Assembly: GCA_021234155.1 (NCBI GenBank)
Contig: JAJEKV010000008.1
Span: 2,358,955-2,422,954 of the forward strand
Source: Isoetes taiwanensis
Lineage: Eukaryota; Streptophyta; Lycopodiopsida; Isoetales; Isoetaceae
Direction of reading: 5' to 3'
DNA length: 64,000 nt
Shown one piece after another: positions 57,541 through 64,000 of the stretch (position 1 is its first letter; every line of letters starts with the position of its first letter). Both the position numbers and the translations under genes were made by a program. The notes beneath the pieces were generated by a model, which saw nothing but the letters and a program-made list of their open reading frames with translations, was not told where the DNA came from and searched no databases.

Positions 57541-59456
57541 GCTATCATGGAAAATGAGTGGACATTTGGAATATGATGATGTGGCATGCCTACTTGGCAC
57601 GAGTTGATGACATGTTGAATGCATACATGCCATGCAGATCAGTGACAAAGGCAATGTTGATCAGTGAGAAATGAGCATATATACCGTGAGAATACATACT
57701 GTAAAATATACGTATGAAGGCATTTTACTTGTAAGTTTTAACAAGTGTAGGCATTTCTGATTCATATTTTAAAAATATAGTTAGGTTACATAAACAAGGC
57801 AAACTTCTGGTTAAGTGAAATTCTAAATTAGAGGCATGCTCATGATATAGAATGTGATTATAAACGAGTTGTTTTCAGCATATAAATAAAATATGAATTT
57901 ATGCCAAAAGACAAAACCCGTTGGAGAGGCAATTAGGGTCTTAAAATACTTTGCCCATGTTTCCAGCCTAGAATATTAGGTCCCTCTAAATCCCACGATT
58001 GAGGATAACATTTTTTTTCTGAGACATATTTTTATATATGGACTTTAACTTTAAAAATCAAAGTCAAAATCATAAATTTATCAAAAACTTTTGGGGATAG
58101 AATGAAGAGAAAGTAACAGTTATACCTTCTAGACTGTAAGTCTATATACTATCTTGTCAACCAGCTTGTAGCTCCCATGATGATGCCATTATTTTACTCT
58201 GTTCATCTTTCATCTTAATAATTTGCCTCTTGTCTTATTTGAGCAGATCCGTTGGGGACGGAGGAGGATTAAAATAAAGAATTCTACGATCATTTACTAG
58301 GAGGACTATAACAGCAACACGCAATGGAATAAGTGCATTGATTTTGCTTTGAAGGGTCTCTTTCATGCTAGAATGAAAGAGATTCGTTTGGAAATTTACA
58401 TCCAAAACGTTAAGATCTACTGTTGAATGGGTTGATTCATGTACAAAACGGCAGAAAAAATGCTTAAAAAAACCCATAGTCCATAAGCTAGTGTGCATGC
58501 ACAAGATCCCATAAAAAAAACAAAAAAGAAATTGAGATAGGTAGCTGTAAGCCATTTGTTTGTTTGCAGCGATGGCTAAGGCTGGGGAGGACCCACTGAT
58601 ATGATTAGGGTAGCAGAGCTCTAGTCCGGTAAGAAGTCTTATCAGCCATTAAGAAAAAACATGTTGGCAAAACCGTACTGTTCTATTTTTCTGCCAGACA
58701 GCTTTACAAGGAAGAAAAGGAACTCAGCACAGTCTGCAGAGACAGGTGTTCATCTTCACACTATTGCGGAGCAGATTCGTCATTTGTTGGGGCTTCTAGA
58801 CCTGTTCTGTATAGTAAAATTTGCAAGACCCAAGCTGCGGTTTACAGTTCCAGTCTGGACCCAGTATCAGGCTTTGTCAAAAGGGGCTGACGGGCATTTA
58901 TTGCTTGGAATCGTCCTTTCGGACATTGTTCTTGGCCTCATGGTCTGATCTTTTTCTTTTGTGGGTCCTGTTAGACGGCCGATCAGAAAGAAGAAACCTC
59001 TGTGAACAGAATGTAGGGGGGATTCCTAGGGTGCTTCTGTTTCTTTCTGAACAACAGAGCACAAAGCAAGCTCCAGAGAGCCTTCCGTTCCATACTTTTA
59101 ACGGTAAGTGTTTTTCTTTGGGTCCTGCTTGTCGAATGTAGATTGAATCCCGACAAATGTAGATCTGCATTGCTATTTTGTTTGTGGGTTCTATGGCATG
59201 CAATCTTAATTAAGCATGTCCACCAATGCACGAGAATGGGAAAATTTGATGTCAGATTTGCTCTTTGTCCGTTAACCCGTGATTTCTGATGTTAAACTTG
59301 TCCATTTCTCTTATCCAGGCACCAGAACACGAAATGCATATACTGGGGAAGTCCTAATGCCTCTTTTGCCTTTAAGCAGCTCAACTTGAGTTGTCTTTCA
59401 AGGTGAAGAAGAGACTATGTTTTGACAAAAGCAGGACAACGTTCAATTAGGTAAAC
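57541..59456. promoter_or_regulatory. Upstream region of the LRR receptor kinase gene
   Basis: 57541-58560 is AT-rich. From about 58650 the composition becomes more transcript-like, with open but unrecognised frames (58661-58948, 58821-59141) and a possible donor (AACGGTAAGTG at 59099) and acceptor-like tract (TTATCCAG at 59313). This could be a leader exon and 5' UTR intron of the kinase gene beginning at 59457. That is inference. Confidence 0.35.
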
Positions 59457-61788
59457 ATGCTTTTCCTTGACATGGAACCATTGAGGCAGCAAAAGTCTGA
59501 GGAGATTTTGGAAACCCATCAAAGGGTGTTTGCAAGATTGGTTTTCTGGCTGCTAGTAATTAGCTGTTGTACAATTCATACTTCGTGTTTGAATGTGGAT
59601 GGCCAGGCTTTGCTTGCATTTAAAAATGGGATTGGAAATGATCCTCAGCGGGTTCTACAGAACTGGAATGAGGGTGATGAGAACCCTTGCCATTGGTATG
59701 GGATATTCTGTACCACCGTCACAGCTTCTCATGAGTCTAGGGTAGTAGGTATCAGGCTTTCTGAGACCCAGCTCAATGGCAGTATTAATGAACAAATTGG
59801 CCAACTGATCTACCTTCAGCGTTTTGACCTTAGTGGCAACCATTTTACTGGCACAATTCCTAATCATATTTTTGATGCTACTGATCTTAGAAACATCTTG
59901 CTTTCTGGCAATGACCTCTCTGGACCTCTGCCTGATCAGCTTTGGGCTTTGGGGAGTTTGGAAAATCTTGATCTAAGAGACAACAAGTTTGAAGGAAATA
60001 TTCCACAATCTATTTTGAACTGCCATAATCTGAAAACCTTAATTCTGCAAGGCAACAGCTTTATTGGAGAAATTCCAATAGGTATGGGGTCGAACTACGA
60101 AAACTTGGTAAGAACTGGATTTGTCTTCTAACCATTTGACAGGCCAAATACCATCAGACCTGGGTGATCTTTCTTCGCTACAACGCACATTAAACCTATC
60201 TGAAAACAATCTTTCAGGTGCAATACCGGCTTCGTTGGGGAAGCTTGGTGTGAGCATGGATTTGCGGAATAACAATTTAAGTGGGCCCATCCCACTAAAT
60301 GGATCTCTCTTTAATCAGGGCCCAACAGCTTTTGTGGGAAATCCAGGACTATGTGGTTTCCCTTTGAAGGTGAAATGTCCAGAATCGAATACGTCAGTAA
60401 TTGAACCCTTCCTGGCAGCACCTGACCTTGCTCCAAGTGAGACAATTACCATAGTGAGGGTATACAATGAAAAAAAGTGGTGGCCTGAGTGTCAAGGAAA
60501 TTCTTGCAATAGCTGCTGGGGATGCTATTGGCATTTTGTTAATGGGTTTGGTTTTTGTTTATTGCTTTCAAACAGAAATCATGCAAGACCAGGGTCATAC
60601 TAGTTCATCATCTTCAGGTAAGGTTGACACTGGATTTTGCTGCTCTGGCCTCCCAAACAGCTCTGGCTGGATTTCTGAGGATAGTGAGCAAGGGGAACTA
60701 GTGCATTTTGACAGCCAAGCTAACTTTGATTTGGAAGATCTTCTAAAAGCCTCAGCATATGTTCTTAGCAAGAGTGGATCAGGAATTGTTTACAAAGCAA
60801 TTCTTGAAAATGGAGTGACTCTTGCCGTAAGAAGACTTGGTGAAGGTGGGATTCGGCAAAAAGGAATTTGATGCAGAAGTCCAGACCATCGGTCACATTC
60901 GCCACCCCAATATAGTAACTTTGCATGCATATTATTGGGGTGTTGATGAGAAACTGCTTGTGTATGACTACATCCCTAATGGCAATTTGAGCACTGCATT
61001 ACATGGCAATCTGACAGCCGTGTATGGTTAGTTTTCTATCCCTAGCACTTTGACCTCTATGTAACATGTGGAAGCAGTTTGCTTATATTTAAATTATCTG
61101 TTTTGCAGGGCATGTATCTAGCTATATACCAGAACCATTGACATGGGATAAAAGGTTGAAAATTGCCAGAGGAGTAGCAAGGGGACTTGCTTACTTGCAT
61201 GAATGTGGTCCTCGAAAGTACATTCATGGAGACATCAAGGCTAGCAACATTCTTCTTGATATCAACATGGAGCCATATATTTCCGATTTTGGGCTTGCAA
61301 GACTCATTAATATTTCTGGTGGTGGAGTGGCAGTGGCCACCACTGAGGTGGCATCTAGAACAAATTCCAGTAGAAGGCATTCGCGTGGCGAATCTATAGC
61401 CTCAGATATAGAGCGTCACTTCTCAGCTGATCAGTTTCCTTATCAGCCTCCAGAAGCTGGTGGCAGCCTCAAGCCAACCCAGAAATGGGATGTGTATTCT
61501 TTTGGTGTCATTCTGCTTGAACTCTTGTCTGGAAGGTCCCCTTGTAGGCACCTTCTAGAGTCCAAACAAGATTTTGTTACATGGGCCCAAAAGCTTTCTG
61601 ATGAAAAGAAATCTGCAACAGAGCTGTTCGATCCTACCATTGTGAAGGAGAACAGCTCCTTGCAGGAAATGCTTGATGTCCTTCAGATTGCTTTGACTTG
61701 TGTTTCAAGAGCTCCAGATCAGAGACCTAAAATGAAGCAGGTTAATGAGGCTCTTAGTAAGATTGAGGTGCCATCTCGGAGCCTCTAA
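59457..61788 (+). CDS. LRR receptor-like kinase, LRR-III/ZAR1-like
   Basis: Plasma-membrane receptor-like kinase. The start at 59457 (or 59472) gives a signal peptide (hydrophobic [16 protein letters not shown]). The LRR N-terminal cap is [20 protein letters not shown] with [10 protein letters not shown], then about six LRRs ([44 protein letters not shown]). After a frameshift come [10 protein letters not shown] and [11 protein letters not shown]. The transmembrane helix is [20 protein letters not shown]. The kinase has glycine loop [38 protein letters not shown] (HGD, not HRD), DFGLARL and a C-lobe to the stop. An 82 bp intron (61027-61108) is in phase. Three one-base length errors break the frame near 60110, 60470 and 60850; each is at a short homopolymer. 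Confidence 0.9.
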
Positions 61789-62490
61789 TAGAGAAGGAAC
61801 AAGCACAACATGTTGAACGACCTACTTTATCATGCTACAACTCAACCATACAATCTATGTGGCTGATATTTAGCCTCTCAATGTATTATCTCAGTATTGC
61901 TGATGAATGTGATTAAATTATTAACTCAAAGATGTATTTCTGCCCCCTTGCATTGGAGTATTATATTTATATCTTATCTGCCTTCTAACCTGTGAGTACG
62001 AACCCATAATAAGTTGCCATTTTGCTTTAACTTCGATTAATGGTTCCTTATTTGCTATTATTTCTTTAACTGGGTTGTTTGATAAAAAGCAAAATGCTGT
62101 TATTAATTGCCTTGCTCTATATACGCTAACTTATTTGCTTTCTCTTAAGAATCCTCTGTGCACAAAATTCAGCATATGTAAGTTAAGGCTCATGGCAGTC
62201 CATTTTGAGGGGGTTCTTCCAATTTTCCTTAATAACAACTAAGCCAACAAATGGTTTGCTTCGATGAAGGAGAGATTGACACCTCTTGACTCTATCTTTA
62301 TCAAGGAGAATAGTTCTAGGGAGGTATTTTTCCTGGAATGGAGCAGGTGTTTTAGTAAAAGAAAATTGTTAATAAGCATACTGAACATTATCAAACTGCA
62401 ATTCGTACATCATGCTATATGATCAACATGGTACATTCGTTGTACTTGTCTGAAGAAAGAAGAATCTAATACTACTTAAAGACTGACATC
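61789..62490. terminator. 3' UTR and flank of the LRR kinase gene
   Basis: AT-rich sequence after the stop codon with polyadenylation-type hexamer variants (AATGTATTATC near 61880; CATAATAAG near 62010). The exact cleavage site cannot be set. No other feature to 62490. Confidence 0.4.
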
Positions 62491-62496
62491 CTCAAT

Positions 62497-62667
62497 ATGG
62501 ACCACATTCCATCTGATAGTGATGATCTTAGCAGTCATGAGAAATTGGCAGATTTGCTGGTGATGTGCTTCAATGACCATCTGGAGCTGCACTATCAATC
62601 TGGTGGCATGCCGTCTGAACAACGTGTCAAATTATGGAACCAGAAACAGCAGAGGCACTCAATTTAG
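62497..62667 (+). CDS. Small open frame, 56 codons, unassigned
   Basis: ATG at 62497 to TAG at 62665-62667. Starts MDHIPSDSDDLSSHEKLADL and ends KLWNQKQQRHSI. Acidic then Gln/His-rich, hydrophilic, protein-like composition. No family is recognised and no ribosome or promoter context is claimed. It could be a small gene, an exon of a larger transcript, or chance. Confidence 0.3.
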   Translation: MDHIPSDSDDLSSHEKLADLLVMCFNDHLELHYQSGGMPSEQRVKLWNQKQQRHSI

Positions 62668-62987
62668 ACACAATGCACCACTAGTTGCTGAAGCACCAAA
62701 CAAGTACCAACAAATCTTCTAAGCAATGAACCTGCCTGAACAGTTTGCCTAGGCAAGTCCTTTAAGTCTATCCAGCATGGATAGATTTGGATCCTATGCA
62801 AAGCTGAGGTCTTGAACTGGATCTATGAAAATGTAGGACCAAGGATGGTGGTCTGGGATTGTGGCAGGTCCTGTAAGTACGAATTCCACTCAAAAAGTGT
62901 TGGTGGAGATGAAATGAGTAGACATGCTACAAATAAAAGGTGGTCCTTGCTCAAAGTTTGATGTTGTTGTGTTATGCTTAAGCAGGC

Positions 62988-63401
62988 ATGGCTGTTAGCC
63001 TCTTCCTTTTCAGCATCATGTTGGTCATTCCATGCCAGATACTCTCATTTCTATCTCCCATTGCGGCTTCTTCAATAGATTGCAGTAATAGAGCCAGTAG
63101 AATGGAGCTTTTGCCAGGTCTAAGTTATTTTGCAAACGTTTCACAGCTTAGGAGCTATCCAGGACAGATAACTGAGCAAGAATGCATCAACCAATGCATT
63201 ATTACTTGCTCATGTGCTTCGGTAATCTATTCAAGAGTATTTATGTCCTGTTTTTGCACAGAGGATCTCCCATCCTTGAAGCAAGGCGTTTATAATGGCG
63301 ATTCTGATCGAGTAACTTATTTGAAATTGCAAGGCCGTCGCAGAAATTGTTGCTCTTCTCGGATTGGCAATAAGACGGCTATTATGTGGTATGGGCAATA
63401 G
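62988..63401 (+). CDS. Secreted PAN/apple-domain protein, lectin-receptor-like fragment
   Basis: ATG at 62988 (MAVSLFLFSIMLVIPCQILS) begins a signal peptide. The mature part opens ELLPGLSYFANVSQLRSYPG and carries six cysteines in PAN/apple spacing: TEQECINQCIITCSCASVIY, then MSCFCTEDLPSLKQGVYNGD and VTYLKLQG. This is the C-terminal extracellular module of plant SD2-type (G-type lectin) receptor kinases, which normally precedes a transmembrane helix and kinase. Here the frame ends at 63401 after a basic stretch (GRRRNCC). A one-base shift would open a hydrophobic stretch (IVALLGLAI), so a frame error or truncation at the membrane segment is likely. The B-lectin part is absent upstream. Confidence 0.7.
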   Translation: MAVSLFLFSIMLVIPCQILSFLSPIAASSIDCSNRASRMELLPGLSYFANVSQLRSYPGQITEQECINQCIITCSCASVIYSRVFMSCFCTEDLPSLKQGVYNGDSDRVTYLKLQGRRRNCCSSRIGNKTAIMWYGQ

Positions 63402-63488
63402 TGTTTGGTTGCTTTGTACCATTCTTATGCTTTGCATCTTCGACCTGTACTTGCCTAACTAGATCATAGTATTTGCTTTGTATCATCT

Positions 63489-63615
63489 GATTACTACATC
63501 TTTAATGTTATGAAGGCTAAAAGCTATGCAATTCCTACTGGAGTGACGTTAAAATCTTATCTATCTATCTATCTACTGCATCTTTAATGTTATGAAAGGC
63601 TAAAAGCTATGCACT
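63489..63615. repeat. Direct repeat flanking a short (ATCT)n run
   Basis: ACTACATCTTTAATGTTATG...GGCTAAAAGCTATGCA at 63492-63530 is repeated at 63575-63613 with one extra base. Between them lies a (CTAT)n run of about four units (63557-63575). Confidence 0.8.
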
Positions 63616-63825
63616 TATTTTCGATAAATATTTGGGGATGTATTTACTTTGCATTAACCGGCAGCCTTTTGATCCGGTCGATCATGGCCGTCTGTTTCAA
63701 CCAGGTGATATTATTAGAGGCGAGAATGGGCTGAGTCCTCGGATTGAGGTGAGAAATTTGCGAGACGCCTTGGATTCGTCTCCAGAAACCAGAATGCCTT
63801 GGTTTTAGCCTCGGGTCATGATAGG

Positions 63826-63891
63826 GGATGATAAACCCAGGCCTGGACGCTGATAAACCAGGCTAGGGGGGTGATAAACGAGGCTAGGGTG
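63826..63891. repeat. Minisatellite-like run, three units of about 21 bp
   Basis: Three imperfect head-to-tail copies of TGATAAAC(C)(C)AGGC(C)TGG/TAGGG, starting near 63830, 63850 and 63871. The surrounding 63620-64000 is GC-richer and has no recognised gene. Confidence 0.7.
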
Positions 63892-64000
63892 CCGGTATGG
63901 AATATCTAATCCGGCTTGGAGTTCTTGTCGATTGGCACTGCCCGGTTAAGGTTAACCACCTGGCAGGTACATTCTGACTTTGTAAATGGGCTCGCCTCCG

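Noticed and set aside
58898-59231. Minus-strand frames upstream of the LRR kinase
   Set aside because: No recognisable motif and overlapped by equally open plus-strand frames; probably leader or intergenic sequence.

Overview
This 64 kb window is nuclear DNA from a land plant. A large-genome seed plant, plausibly a gymnosperm, fits best. The evidence is multi-intron genes with GT-AG introns (one about 3 kb), plant-type receptor kinases, and intergenic DNA made mostly of old, broken, nested transposable elements with no bacterial features. The lineage call is inference; the sequence alone does not fix the species.

Layout. 0-2.4 kb: low-information DNA with one exon-like open stretch. 2.4-2.7 kb: a leucine-rich-repeat relic. 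3.3-8.3 kb: a decayed Ty3/gypsy element on the minus strand. 8.6-10.3 kb: a decayed Ty1/copia pol on the plus strand. 10.9-13.5 kb: fragments of a LINE, a dispersed retroposon-like repeat and a gypsy integrase. 13.8-30.3 kb: a three-level nest. A DDE-transposase-like gene is split by a copia element (LTRs 16021-16662 and 29109-29767, flanked by CATAG), and that element is split by an 8.3 kb LINE with a 31-A tail and a 14 bp target duplication. 30.8-35 kb: exon-like coding relics, namely an acidic-tailed protein on the plus strand and an FCP1/NIF-type phosphatase on the minus strand. 36.7-45.4 kb: (AATAG)n arrays, a second copy of the dispersed repeat, a gypsy integrase relic and a PIF/Harbinger transposase relic. 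46.0-53.8 kb: a DExH-box RNA helicase gene with at least 16 recognisable exons, domain-complete but frame-broken. 54-59.4 kb: duplicated and unassigned DNA. 59.5-61.8 kb: an LRR receptor-like kinase gene of the LRR-III/ZAR1 type. 63.0-63.4 kb: a secreted PAN/apple-domain protein resembling the front end of a lectin-type receptor kinase.

The helicase and the LRR kinase look like host genes that are either recently inactivated or, more likely, damaged by small assembly indels. Their splice sites and domains are intact while single-base length errors break the frames. Several breaks, and many differences between the two copia LTRs, fall at CTG/CAG/CCG trinucleotides (plant CHG methylation sites), which suggests a sequencing artefact. 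The most interesting biological object is the split transposase-family gene of 13.8-30.3 kb: its reading frame can be followed up to one edge of the copia insertion and resumes in phase at the other.
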